A DNA stretch of 19,357 bases from positions 1 through 19,357 of the forward strand of contig CAJMNU010000017.1 in NCBI GenBank assembly GCA_905214855.1, written 5' to 3'. Under the pieces are notes generated by a model. The model was not told the origin of the DNA. It did not search any database and was given only the letters and a program-made list of their open reading frames with translations. Numbering within the stretch: position 1 is the first letter of the stretch; the number at the start of each line of letters is the position of its first letter. This stretch comes from an uncultured bacterium. GTDB taxonomy: Bacteria; Bacillota; Clostridia; Lachnospirales; Lachnospiraceae. Of the stretch, positions 8,363 through 15,763 are shown in pieces. The position numbers and the translations under genes are program-made.

Positions 8363-8430
8363 AAAAAAGCGCCACCCATACCATGTCTCCTTAAACCTAT
8401 GGCGGTCAAAAGCAGACGATAGTATGGGTG
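8363..8430 (-). terminator. Terminator-like long hairpin after ptsI
   Basis: On the minus strand CACCCATAC (8430-8422) pairs perfectly with GTATGGGTG (8381-8373) across a 40-nt loop that can form a further GTCT/AGAC stem. GCGC and six T residues follow (8368-8363). It starts 11 nt after the ptsI stop codon. The U run supports a terminator; the unusually long loop leaves room for another structured role. Confidence 0.55.
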
Positions 8431-8440
8431 TTCTTACTAT

Positions 8441-10162
8441 TTATAGATTCTGTGATGCCACAAATTCTGTCATATAGGTACGTACTTCTACCTCTGTAGA
8501 AAAGCTCATTGCTTTATTGGCAACAGCCTGTAATTCTTTGGTATCATATTCACTGATCCATTTTCTTGCACTCAGCATAGCAGAAGCACTCATGCTGAAT
8601 TCATTCAATCCAAACGCCAAAAGCAATGGGATCATCAATGGATCACTTGCTGCCTCTCCACACATTCCTACCATAATACCAGCCTCACGACCACAGGAGA
8701 TAATGCGCTGGATACTCCTTAAAACAGCAGGATTTAATGTAGAATACAGATAGGATACTTTATCATTTCCACGATCCACACTCATGGTATATTGTGTCAG
8801 ATCATTTGTTCCGATACTAAAGAAATCTACCTCTTTTGCAAATAAATCTGCAATCAGAGAAGCTGCTGCTGTCTCTACCATGATTCCCACCTGAATTTCC
8901 TTATTATAGGCGATCCCTTCTTGATCTAATTCAGATTTTATCTCCTCGATCAGTTCCTTTGCCTGTCTATACTCATCTACACAGGTCACAAGAGGGATCA
9001 TGATCTTAATATTTCCGTATGCACTGGCACGCAGCAAAGCACGAAGCTGAGGTCTGTAAACATCATCTTTCCGATCCAGACAGAAACGGATCGCACGATA
9101 TCCTAAAAATGGATTTTCGTCTTTCATAAGTCCCATATATGGAATCTCTTTATCTCCACCTATATCCAATGTACGGATGATCACAGGTTTGTTGTTCATC
9201 GCTACAGCAACTTTGCGATATGCCTCAAACTGCTCTTCCTCTGTTGGCATGGCAGTCCTATCCATAAACAAAAATTCTGTACGGAACAATCCGATTCCTT
9301 CCCCATCATACTGTAAAACCTTATCTACATCTTCTGGCTTTCCGATGTTTGCCACCAGTTCCACCTGTACTCCGTCTTTGCTGACTGTCGGTTTTCCAAT
9401 AAATTTTTCAAGCTCTTTCTTTTCTTTCAAAAAGACTTCACGTTTTTCCTGATACTGTTCCAGACACTTTTCTTCTGGATTGATATACACAATCCCTTCG
9501 CTTCCATCTACTATCAAATTATCTTTGTCCTTTACCTCTTCCAGAAGCCCGGTTACTGCCACCACAGCAGGAATTTCCAATGCTCTGGCAAGAATTGCCG
9601 TATGGGATGTTTTTCCGCCCAATTCTGTCACAATACCAACTACATTTTCAGGATTGATACCCGCTGTAATAGATGGTGTCAGATCTTTTGCTACAAGGAT
9701 ACTGCCAGCAGGAAGAGAAGATACACTGACAGAAGCAACCCCCAATAGTTTTTTCTGTACTCTTGTTTTGATATCTCGCATATCTGTGGCACGCTGCTGC
9801 ATCAATTCATCATCCATGGAAGCAAACATATCAGCATACATAGTAAAAATCTGCTCCACAGCTGCTTCTGCACATAATTTACTATTCTGGATCATTTCCT
9901 TTACACCATCTGTCAGCATAGGATCTTGTAAAAGCATCAAATGACCATTTAAAATCTCGGCTTCTTTTTCGCCGATTCTCTGTGCCATATCCGCAGCCAA
10001 TTCACTGACATCCTGTATGCTCGCTTCCACAGCACTGCAAAAACGCTCTGTCTCTGCTGCCACATCCTCTACCGTTTTATCCGGAATAACCAGTTCTGTC
10101 TCTTCCAAAATAACCGCTGTCCCAATTCCAATTCCTGCTGATGCACTTGTTCCCTTTTTCAT
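8441..10162 (-). CDS. ptsI: Phosphoenolpyruvate-protein phosphotransferase (PTS enzyme I)
   Basis: 573 residues, the usual length. Cytosolic first enzyme of the PEP:sugar phosphotransferase system; it takes phosphate from PEP on a histidine and passes it to HPr. Domains in order: helical HPr-binding and swivelling phosphohistidine part (1-230) with active-site H187 in G-G-K-T-S-H-T-A, then the PEP-binding barrel with G-L-F-R-T-E-F (R294), M-V-E-T-A (428-432), G-T-N-D-L-T-Q-Y (451-458) and the catalytic cysteine C501 in G-M-C-G-E. All key residues are present. Start ATG at 10162 has AGGAGGT just upstream. It is the last gene of the operon, 27 nt after ptsH, and is followed by a terminator-like hairpin. 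No sugar-specific EII gene is in the window. Confidence 0.97.
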   Translation of the reverse strand: MKKGTSASAGIGIGTAVILEETELVIPDKTVEDVAAETERFCSAVEASIQDVSELAADMAQRIGEKEAEILNGHLMLLQDPMLTDGVKEMIQNSKLCAEAAVEQIFTMYADMFASMDDELMQQRATDMRDIKTRVQKKLLGVASVSVSSLPAGSILVAKDLTPSITAGINPENVVGIVTELGGKTSHTAILARALEIPAVVAVTGLLEEVKDKDNLIVDGSEGIVYINPEEKCLEQYQEKREVFLKEKKELEKFIGKPTVSKDGVQVELVANIGKPEDVDKVLQYDGEGIGLFRTEFLFMDRTAMPTEEEQFEAYRKVAVAMNNKPVIIRTLDIGGDKEIPYMGLMKDENPFLGYRAIRFCLDRKDDVYRPQLRALLRASAYGNIKIMIPLVTCVDEYRQAKELIEEIKSELDQEGIAYNKEIQVGIMVETAAASLIADLFAKEVDFFSIGTNDLTQYTMSVDRGNDKVSYLYSTLNPAVLRSIQRIISCGREAGIMVGMCGEAASDPLMIPLLLAFGLNEFSMSASAMLSARKWISEYDTKELQAVANKAMSFSTEVEVRTYMTEFVASQNL

Positions 10163-10189
10163 AAGTAACCTCCTGCCTGTATCAAATTT

Positions 10190-10468
10190 TTATTCAAACG
10201 CTTCATCCAAACCACGTTCCACAGCCTCCACCAAAGCTCTGAGAGCTTCCTCTTCATCTATTCCTTCACAGATAAATTCTACTCTCTCACCAAACTGGAT
10301 ACATGCCCCCAAAACACTCAGTACACTTTTTGCATTGCCACTGGAAGCTGCCTTCTCTGTCTGGAAATGAATGGAAGAATGAAATCCATTTGCCAGATTA
10401 CAGAGAGCTCCCGCTGCTCTTAGATGGATTCCACCTGCGTTTTTTATAATGACTTTCTGCCTTACCAT
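10190..10468 (-). CDS. ptsH: HPr-family phosphocarrier protein
   Basis: 92 residues from the chosen start, close to the usual 85-90 of HPr, the small cytosolic carrier between enzyme I and the EIIA domains. The phosphorylation histidine is H15, followed by R17, in G-G-I-H-L-R-A-A. Canonical HPr reads H-A-R-P-A, so the usual Pro18 is Ala here. A serine in A-K-S-V-L (S48) lines up with the regulatory Ser46 of HPr, the HPr-kinase target needed for CcpA co-repression. Start: ATG at 10498 would overlap the cdaR stop, whereas ATG at 10468 has AGGGGAGG 9 nt upstream and gives the family's normal N-terminus. The next gene is ptsI, 27 nt downstream. The deviations leave open a specialised HPr paralogue rather than the general HPr. 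Confidence 0.9.
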   Translation of the reverse strand: MVRQKVIIKNAGGIHLRAAGALCNLANGFHSSIHFQTEKAASSGNAKSVLSVLGACIQFGERVEFICEGIDEEEALRALVEAVERGLDEAFE

Positions 10469-10494
10469 GTTGCTGCCTCCCCTTTTACTCTGAC

Positions 10495-11862
10495 TCATTC
10501 GTTTACATTTCTATCCTCTGACTCACTGGCATCAGCTGCCTTGGTTGTTTCTTTTGTATCTTCTGTCCCATTGTCAGATGATCCTATTGATGATTCCTGC
10601 TGTCCTGGAGAAACTGCATTGTTTTTCGCTGTCACAGTTACCATAAATGGGGAATATCCCTGAACGATAAAACTATCATCCAAATCAAAGGTCAAAACTC
10701 CCTGATTGCTTCCCTCTCCCATGTCACTGACATCCAGTGACACACCAAGCATTGATATATCAAGCTGCTCTAAATCATCTTCCAGCCCCTGAATGGTCAC
10801 TTCAATGTTTTTCTCATCAAAGGAGTATGTAAAATCGCTGTCCTGACCGACCATAGGAACATTAGCTGTCGCAATAACAAAGTCCTGACTTACCAAAGGT
10901 TCTACATTCAAAGTCACTGTGATCACACTGCTCTCCATACCGGCAAGACTTAAAGACGCATTTGGCAGATATTTGTTCAGGTCGATCTGAACTGTCTTAT
11001 CCCCTGTCAGACCATCCAGATTCAACTCTGCATCATTGATATTAAGAGAAACCAACTCTGCCAAAACAGATTTATATCCCGCTACTGGTACAGATTTATA
11101 TTTACAGGATGTTCCTGTAAAACGATATCCCTCTGCCACTTCTCCCGTGATCTCAAAATTCAGCGTCAGTTCCTTAATCCGCAAAATCTCCTGTTCAAAC
11201 TGGATCTGACTGGTATCAATCGTTACCTTATTGCCTAGTTTCAGCTCATGTTCATTGGCATCATACAAAACTGGCTCTGCTGTTCCCGAAATATTGCCAT
11301 CCTTGCCATCCACATCAATTTGGATTCCCACAGAACTGATCAGACCAATCGTAGACTCTGCACCTTTGACCGTGACAACAGAAGGATCTAAAACTACTCT
11401 TCCAGCCGCATAACCTTCTGGTATCTCTCCATTTACAATCGTTTTGACAGAAAAAGTCTTCTCCTGAATCGGCTCTGTCACCACATGTACTACTTCTGTA
11501 CTTGGAATCGGATCTCCCTCCATCAGGCTTTTGTTGTTTACTACCTCGATCTGTACAGGAACTGTTCCTGTCACAGACCAAAGATCCTTCATATCAATGT
11601 ATGCTCTAAAGTCAGACTTTTGTATCTTGTTGTAATCCAGCGTCTTGACATCCACACTGACTCCAACCGTTTTTTTCCCTTCAATCTCATACGTCAACCC
11701 TGCATCTGTCAGAACATCATCATTGATCACTTCCAATGAAACATCCACAATCTGCTTTGTTTTCACTGGATTTGAAAAATTCACCACTAAAATCCATAAA
11801 AACAGAGCGATCCCCACAGATAAGAGTTTTATCCCCAGATTATTCGTCAGCCTTTCTTTCAT
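10495..11862 (-). CDS. cdaR: CdaR, YbbR-repeat regulator of the diadenylate cyclase
   Basis: 455 residues: one N-terminal membrane anchor (about residues 9-28, L-S-V-G-I-A-L-F-L-W-I-L-V-V-N), then tandem beta-rich YbbR repeats (about four, residues 35-410) carried outside the membrane, then a hydrophilic tail rich in S, T, D and E (about 415-455). YbbR/CdaR proteins bind CdaA and adjust c-di-AMP production, as shown in Bacillus, Listeria and Lactococcus. It overlaps the end of cdaA by 23 nt, with an AAGGAAG site inside cdaA, so the two are translationally coupled. The low-complexity acidic tail is unlikely to be structured. In many Firmicutes glmM follows cdaR; here ptsH and ptsI do. Confidence 0.93.
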   Translation of the reverse strand: MKERLTNNLGIKLLSVGIALFLWILVVNFSNPVKTKQIVDVSLEVINDDVLTDAGLTYEIEGKKTVGVSVDVKTLDYNKIQKSDFRAYIDMKDLWSVTGTVPVQIEVVNNKSLMEGDPIPSTEVVHVVTEPIQEKTFSVKTIVNGEIPEGYAAGRVVLDPSVVTVKGAESTIGLISSVGIQIDVDGKDGNISGTAEPVLYDANEHELKLGNKVTIDTSQIQFEQEILRIKELTLNFEITGEVAEGYRFTGTSCKYKSVPVAGYKSVLAELVSLNINDAELNLDGLTGDKTVQIDLNKYLPNASLSLAGMESSVITVTLNVEPLVSQDFVIATANVPMVGQDSDFTYSFDEKNIEVTIQGLEDDLEQLDISMLGVSLDVSDMGEGSNQGVLTFDLDDSFIVQGYSPFMVTVTAKNNAVSPGQQESSIGSSDNGTEDTKETTKAADASESEDRNVNE

Positions 11863-12742
11863 TTTTCAGTCTTCCTTTCAATCTTACAAAGCGTCTGGGT
11901 TCTGATGCATTTGTTTTTAACTTTAACAATTCTTCCCTCAATTCATCCTGAGTCATATTTCGTGTCAATCTTCCTCCTTTTGCAACAGACACATATCCCG
12001 TCTCCTCGGATACCACAATGGTTATACTGTCTGTCACTTCACTGACACCTACAGCAGCTCTGTGCCTCGTTCCCAATTCTTTGCTGATCATCATATTATC
12101 GGAAAGGGGAAGATAACAGGTCGCTGCCACCACACGATTTCCACGTATTACAACCGCACCGTCATGAAGAGGTGTGTTATGCTCAAAAATGTTGATCAAA
12201 AGCTGGCTTGTGATCAATCCGTCCACTTCGATTCCTGTTTTTTCAATATCTTTGAGTGATGTCTCCTGTTCAATCACCATCAGCGCACCAGTACAGACCT
12301 TTCCCATCTCAAAACTTGCCCGCACCAGCTCATTGACCGTCTTGTCTGTAAACTGTCCCATCTCTTTTTTGCTGGAATCATCAAACAATGTAAATGTCGT
12401 CAATAAATTTTTGCTTCCCAACTGTTCCAGCGCCTTTCTAAGCTCTGGCTGAAAAATAATGACCATTGCAATGATCGCAGTAGGTGCGCTTTTATAGATA
12501 ATCCACAAAATGGTATTTAAATCTAAAATCTCCGCAAATGCGGTAAAAAGCAGAATCACAATGATTCCTTTTGAAAGAGTCCATGCTCTGCTGTCCTTGA
12601 TCCAGACCAAAATCTCATAAATTAAAAATGAAAGAATGGCGATCTCCAACAAATTTCGTATTGGATCTGTAAATGGATTGGACAATGCAATTTTAGGCAG
12701 TACATTGCCCCAATTCGTCACAGAATACAGTATCTCTTCCAC
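11840..12742 (-). CDS. cdaA: Diadenylate cyclase CdaA (c-di-AMP synthase, DisA_N domain)
   Basis: 300 residues. Three membrane helices (about 30-48, 58-74, 77-97) are followed by a short linker and the DisA_N catalytic domain, which joins two ATP into c-di-AMP. The catalytic motifs are intact: D-G-A at 194-196 and R-H-R at 226-228 (G-T-R-H-R-A-A-V-G). This is the membrane-bound, CdaR-paired type, controlling potassium, osmolyte and wall homeostasis. The start codon is GTG at 12742-12740; AGGAGG lies 7-8 nt upstream and no in-frame ATG occurs before the first helix. It follows the unknown membrane gene by 92 nt with no terminator, so co-transcription from the promoters near 14262-14360 is likely. 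Confidence 0.96.
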   Translation of the reverse strand: MEEILYSVTNWGNVLPKIALSNPFTDPIRNLLEIAILSFLIYEILVWIKDSRAWTLSKGIIVILLFTAFAEILDLNTILWIIYKSAPTAIIAMVIIFQPELRKALEQLGSKNLLTTFTLFDDSSKKEMGQFTDKTVNELVRASFEMGKVCTGALMVIEQETSLKDIEKTGIEVDGLITSQLLINIFEHNTPLHDGAVVIRGNRVVAATCYLPLSDNMMISKELGTRHRAAVGVSEVTDSITIVVSEETGYVSVAKGGRLTRNMTQDELREELLKLKTNASEPRRFVRLKGRLKNERKADE

Positions 12743-12834
12743 ACCCTCTCCTCCTTTCTCCCTCTTTTTCTTTTTTATCTTTCCAAGCAGTTTCTTTTAG
12801 CCCGCAGAAGATATCTCAAAAATCTTTCTCTCTA

Positions 12835-13803
12835 TTAAGGATTTTCCTCTTTCTCACGCATCCCTCTGCTCTGTCTTGTCGCATCGTTGATCTTGTGTAC
12901 CCGTACATCTGGTTCTGTTACCATCATCTTAGGAACAGCCTTGACATAATAGCAATATTCATCGTCCTCATATTGTACATATTCTATTCGGGAATAATCC
13001 ACAGTAAAAACAAAAAAATGATAGACCAGCGTGATCAATGCTGATGCCAAGATCCCTAAAAGAACAGTTCCCATACGCAATGTAATATTCATTCTCATGC
13101 TTCCCAAAAAAATAATAGACACCTGAGCAATGATTCCAACCACAATAGCGATCGTCCAAGAGTAATTTACAGGCAAACGCCGTATGATGTTCACCAAGAT
13201 CATAGAAACCACAAAAGCCGCCAACATTACCAGCATCATTTTATTGTTCAGAACTGCATCCACTGCCTGTGAATACTTTTGTAATGCCTCTGCTTGAGCA
13301 CCATTTGTAATCAAACCTGTATTTTCCTTGACATACAGTAAGATATAATAAATACAAATCCCACATCCCATAGGAATAATCGAAGCGATCCCCAGACTCA
13401 GACCTGCAACCAGAGGAACTGCATATGGAATCCTGAGTGCAAACAACAATGGTACTACCAAAAGCAAAAAGCTGTCACCAGGCTGTTGGCTGTAATAAAG
13501 GATTCCCACTAAGATCAAAAGGACTGCCGTCACCAATGCAATCTCTATGGAGATACTGAACAGATGAAGCAGCATAAATCCTGCTGCAATCACCACTATG
13601 ATCCCATATGGCATAAAAGAACAGAGCAAAGCCAGAACAATAGGAATCACTGGATTTTTCAGCATCGGCATAGAGCCAATATTCTTATTCAATAAATAAA
13701 AAGCAAGAAAACTTATGACACACTTGATAATGGAGATCAAGTACATATCATACTTGCCATAAAAAGTTTTTAAACGTTTTTTAAACATGAGCAGGCTCAT
13801 CAT
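12835..13803 (-). CDS. Unrecognised multi-spanning membrane protein, cdaA operon
   Basis: About 322 residues from the chosen start. Seven or more hydrophobic helices fill the region up to about residue 270, then a soluble C-terminal tail begins around the Y-V-Q-Y-E-D-D-E-Y-C-Y-Y-V-K-A-V-P-K stretch and ends in a charged segment. No ATP-binding, catalytic or transporter motif was recognised; it could be a channel, permease or scaffold. Start: the open frame extends to 13914, but that part overlaps 134 nt of the preceding gene. The ATG at 13803 has AAGGGAG 8-9 nt upstream and leaves a 23-nt overlap with the preceding gene, like the cdaA/cdaR overlap; an adjacent ATG at 13800 is equivalent. Its place directly before cdaA suggests a link to c-di-AMP or turgor control, which is inference. 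Confidence 0.75.
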   Translation of the reverse strand: MMSLLMFKKRLKTFYGKYDMYLISIIKCVISFLAFYLLNKNIGSMPMLKNPVIPIVLALLCSFMPYGIIVVIAAGFMLLHLFSISIEIALVTAVLLILVGILYYSQQPGDSFLLLVVPLLFALRIPYAVPLVAGLSLGIASIIPMGCGICIYYILLYVKENTGLITNGAQAEALQKYSQAVDAVLNNKMMLVMLAAFVVSMILVNIIRRLPVNYSWTIAIVVGIIAQVSIIFLGSMRMNITLRMGTVLLGILASALITLVYHFFVFTVDYSRIEYVQYEDDEYCYYVKAVPKMMVTEPDVRVHKINDATRQSRGMREKEENP

Positions 13804-14227
13804 GGTTCTGTTCTCCCTTCGCCAGTTCCTTTGTTTTATCTTGAAACTCATAACGCCGCTCCAGACGCTTGAGTTTCGCAATATACAGCCGCAAAACTCT
13901 GGCAGCTTTTTCATATCTTTTTTTATACAGTCTATGGATCAAAAGAAAATATAATAAAAGACCTGCCAGATAACCTAATATCCATATGATCAGTGTTGTA
14001 TCTATTCCATCCAGATCCATATTCGCCAGAATTGCCTCCGCCTGATACATAAAGATAATTCCGATCAGACATAAGAATCCCATATTATAGATCAAAAAAG
14101 ATTTAAACATATGACCTCTGATATAATCATCTTTAAAAAAATTACCTGCTCTGCGCAATTCCTGACGCTGTTTTTTTTCATAGATCGCAATTTCAGCCAT
14201 CAATTTCACTTTTTCCTCATCCAGCAC
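13781..14227 (-). CDS. Unrecognised small membrane protein with charged helices, first gene of the cda-pts operon
   Basis: About 148 residues. A charged N-terminal helix, two membrane segments (about residues 43-62 and 78-98) and a basic, probably coiled-coil C-terminal helix (R-L-Y-I-A-K-L-K-R-L-E-R-R-Y). No family recognised. Start: an ATG at 14248 has no ribosome-binding site and would lie about 7 nt from the transcript start of the nearer promoter. A GTG at 14227 has a perfect AGGAGG (14236-14241) 8 nt upstream and is preferred. It overlaps the next gene by 23 nt, which implies coupled translation and perhaps a complex of the two products. Confidence 0.72.
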   Translation of the reverse strand: MLDEEKVKLMAEIAIYEKKQRQELRRAGNFFKDDYIRGHMFKSFLIYNMGFLCLIGIIFMYQAEAILANMDLDGIDTTLIIWILGYLAGLLLYFLLIHRLYKKRYEKAARVLRLYIAKLKRLERRYEFQDKTKELAKGEQNHDEPAHV

Positions 14228-14261
14228 AAAATTGCCCTCCTGTATCATTCGTTATTTTTTC

Positions 14262-14291
14262 ATTATATATCATTTTCTATAATGGCGTAAA
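14262..14291 (-). promoter_or_regulatory. Candidate proximal promoter of the cda-pts operon
   Basis: Minus strand: TTTACG (14291-14286), 18-nt spacer, perfect TATAAT (14267-14262). The predicted start near 14255 gives a leader of about 28 nt to the GTG at 14227, which fits the placed ribosome-binding site. Confidence 0.5.
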
Positions 14292-14354
14292 GACCAAAAA
14301 GAAATTTATATCTGTCCCAATCCGACATAATATCCCCAAGATCATACTGGCGAC

Positions 14355-14383
14355 ATTATAGCATAAACCATCCTGTTTTGCGA
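14355..14383 (-). promoter_or_regulatory. Candidate distal promoter of the cda-pts operon (extended -10)
   Basis: Minus strand: TGCTATAAT, an extended -10 (TATAAT at 14360-14355), with a fair -35 TCGCAA at a 17-nt spacing. It lies 46 nt past the lysR stop codon and would give a leader of about 120 nt. No terminator is visible between lysR and this point, so some readthrough from lysR is possible. Confidence 0.45.
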
Positions 14384-14428
14384 CCTCTTCATCAGAATTT
14401 CAGAAAATTGAAAGAACTTTAACACCCG

Positions 14429-15358
14429 TCATGACATCTGAAATATGTTTTCCAATTCCTGAATAAATTCCTGTTCTGTTTTATTCAATGGAATGATCTT
14501 TCTTTTGATCCAAAGAAGGTCTACAAACTGATGATCCTGTTCTGCTTTTTCCTCATAAATTGGTATAAAATGGATCTGATCGCTCTGGAAACGCTTCATC
14601 ACCCATTTTGCGACAAACAATACTGCATCTGTCTCTTTCAAAAAATACTCACACGCACTGACGGTGTTAAAAAAAAGAAGTTTATCTGAAGTAACGCTTC
14701 CCATAATCTGCTTGAAATATGTAGTTTCTCTTGCTTCTTCCTCCATATCCAAAAGAATATGGGTATAATTCCCACTTTCTTCATATGTCACGTATTTCTT
14801 ATTATAGAGTGGAGAATGTGGTCCTACTGCAATATACACTCCTGCCCTATCCAAAACATGAACTTCCAGCTGCTGCATCTCCTCTGATGATATAAAACTT
14901 CTGGTATCCGAACTACTGTGTACCAAGATCCCAATATCATTATATCCTTTGATGACAGAATCCACAACCATTCTTCTGTCCATCTCTGTCAGCTCATACT
15001 GTATAGACCATTCTTTATTTTTCTCATATAAATTTAAAATCATAGGATACAAAAAATCGGTCTGCTGCGCTGCGATTGACAGTCTGGAGAGTGTCTCTAT
15101 CTCCTTTTTACTAAACACACGATCCAGTCTTGCTTTTGCCTTCAACACATTTTTTGCATAAAATACAAAGTCCTTTCCATCCTGTGTCAGTTCAATCCCC
15201 CGTGCTTTACGGATCAAAAGCTGTACCCCATACTCTTCCTCTAACCCCAGAATCGCTTTTGTAATGCTTGGCTGACTGATATACAACTGCTTTGCTGCTC
15301 TGCTTATAGAACCACACTCCACAATCTTAACAAAATATTCCAACTGTTTTAACTGCAT
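14429..15358 (-). CDS. LysR-type transcriptional regulator
   Basis: 309 residues, normal for the family. An N-terminal winged helix-turn-helix (about 1-60: S-I-S-R-A-A-K-Q-L-Y-I-S-Q-P-S-I-T-K-A-I), a linker helix, then a substrate-binding-like effector domain (about 90-300). Typical LysR proteins regulate a divergent or adjacent gene in response to a small molecule. The effector is unknown. A GTG at 15367 is possible, but ATG at 15358 gives the standard M-Q-L-K-Q-L-E-Y-F start; the ribosome-binding site upstream is G-rich (GGTGGGGG) and not ideal. Its own promoter at 15436-15464 is nearly consensus. The nearest divergent element is the small transcription unit at 15543, a possible target. Confidence 0.92.
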   Translation of the reverse strand: MQLKQLEYFVKIVECGSISRAAKQLYISQPSITKAILGLEEEYGVQLLIRKARGIELTQDGKDFVFYAKNVLKAKARLDRVFSKKEIETLSRLSIAAQQTDFLYPMILNLYEKNKEWSIQYELTEMDRRMVVDSVIKGYNDIGILVHSSSDTRSFISSEEMQQLEVHVLDRAGVYIAVGPHSPLYNKKYVTYEESGNYTHILLDMEEEARETTYFKQIMGSVTSDKLLFFNTVSACEYFLKETDAVLFVAKWVMKRFQSDQIHFIPIYEEKAEQDHQFVDLLWIKRKIIPLNKTEQEFIQELENIFQMS

Positions 15359-15425
15359 TTCCCCCACCCATCTTTTTCATGATCACCTTTCCCCAACATT
15401 ACCTATCTGTTTTCAGACACTGCTC

Positions 15426-15441
15426 TATAGTATCCACTATA
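15426..15441. repeat. Inverted repeat overlapping the lysR -10 (possible operator)
   Basis: TATAGT at 15426-15431 and ACTATA at 15436-15441 form a perfect dyad with a 4-bp centre, and the second arm is the lysR -10 box. LysR regulators often repress their own gene by binding such AT-rich dyads at the promoter. It does not fit the T-N11-A rule exactly, so it may also be chance symmetry of an AT-rich -10. Confidence 0.35.
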
Positions 15442-15464
15442 CGGTATGCCCATTTTCTTGTCAA
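15436..15464 (-). promoter_or_regulatory. Promoter of the lysR gene
   Basis: Minus strand: perfect TTGACA (15464-15459), 17-nt spacer, TATAGT (15441-15436). This is the best promoter in the window. The predicted start near 15429 gives a 70-nt leader. Confidence 0.8.
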
Positions 15465-15542
15465 CGGAGAAGTTGTCCAGTTATGCCTTTTAGTTATTGA
15501 AGATTGATAAAATATTTGTATTTTTCTTTTCTGCTCTCTTAT

Positions 15543-15550
15543 GCTATAGT
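15543..15550 (+). promoter_or_regulatory. Extended -10 promoter of the small transcription unit
   Basis: TGCTATAGT at 15542-15550 is a good extended -10. The -35 area (15522-15527) is only T-rich, which extended -10 promoters tolerate. Predicted transcript start near 15557. Confidence 0.5.
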
Positions 15551-15571
15551 AAACGTAGATTTAATTTCCAA

Positions 15572-15636
15572 TTATACCCATATTTTAATCATAACCTGTT
15601 TCATGTATTACTTCCGTAATACTATGTTGGGTATAA
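15572..15636 (+). other. Structured 5' leader of the small transcription unit
   Basis: TTATACCCA (15572-15580) pairs perfectly with TGGGTATAA (15628-15636), enclosing 47 nt. Inside lies a second perfect 7-bp hairpin, GTATTAC-ttcc-GTAATAC (15605-15622). The fold begins about 15 nt after the predicted transcript start and ends 24 nt before the ribosome-binding site. I do not recognise a known riboswitch class. It could also be a protein-binding dyad at the DNA level. Confidence 0.45.
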
Positions 15637-15670
15637 GACAATCACACTGGTTTAAATATGGAGATACCAC

Positions 15671-15757
15671 ATGAAAGATATCTGGGACACTTTTCTTCTC
15701 CTCACCCCCATTGTCCTACTTATTATTTCTTATTTTCTTGATTTATCTCCTATTTAA
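15671..15757 (+). CDS. Small hydrophobic peptide, 28 residues, single membrane segment
   Basis: ATG at 15671 opens a 28-codon frame ending in TAA. A GGAG ribosome-binding site lies at 15660-15663, 7 nt upstream. The peptide starts with a short charged part (M-K-D-I-W-D-T), continues as a leucine/isoleucine-rich helix (about residues 8-23) and ends in L-D-L-S-P-I. This is the shape of small membrane proteins such as type I toxins or KdpF-like subunits. Support comes from context: its own extended -10, a structured leader and a strong terminator 7 nt after the stop. No homologue is recognised. Alternatives: the transcript may act mainly as a regulatory RNA, with the frame incidental. Tail to tail with the deacetylase gene. 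Confidence 0.5.
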   Translation: MKDIWDTFLLLTPIVLLIISYFLDLSPI

Positions 15758-15763
15758 ATATAT

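Noticed and set aside
8363..8395. Seven-codon minus-strand frame (M-V-W-V-A-L-F) in the hairpin after ptsI, preceded by AAGGAG
   Set aside because: The ribosome-binding site is only 2 nt from the ATG, too close for efficient initiation, and the frame lies inside the terminator stem.
9480..9944. Plus-strand 154-codon frame inside ptsI
   Set aside because: It is fully antisense to the well-conserved enzyme I active-site region, with no ribosome-binding site or promoter; a codon-bias shadow.
13804..13914. N-terminal extension of the unknown polytopic membrane protein
   Set aside because: It would overlap the preceding gene by 134 nt and lacks a good ribosome-binding site; the start at 13803 has one.
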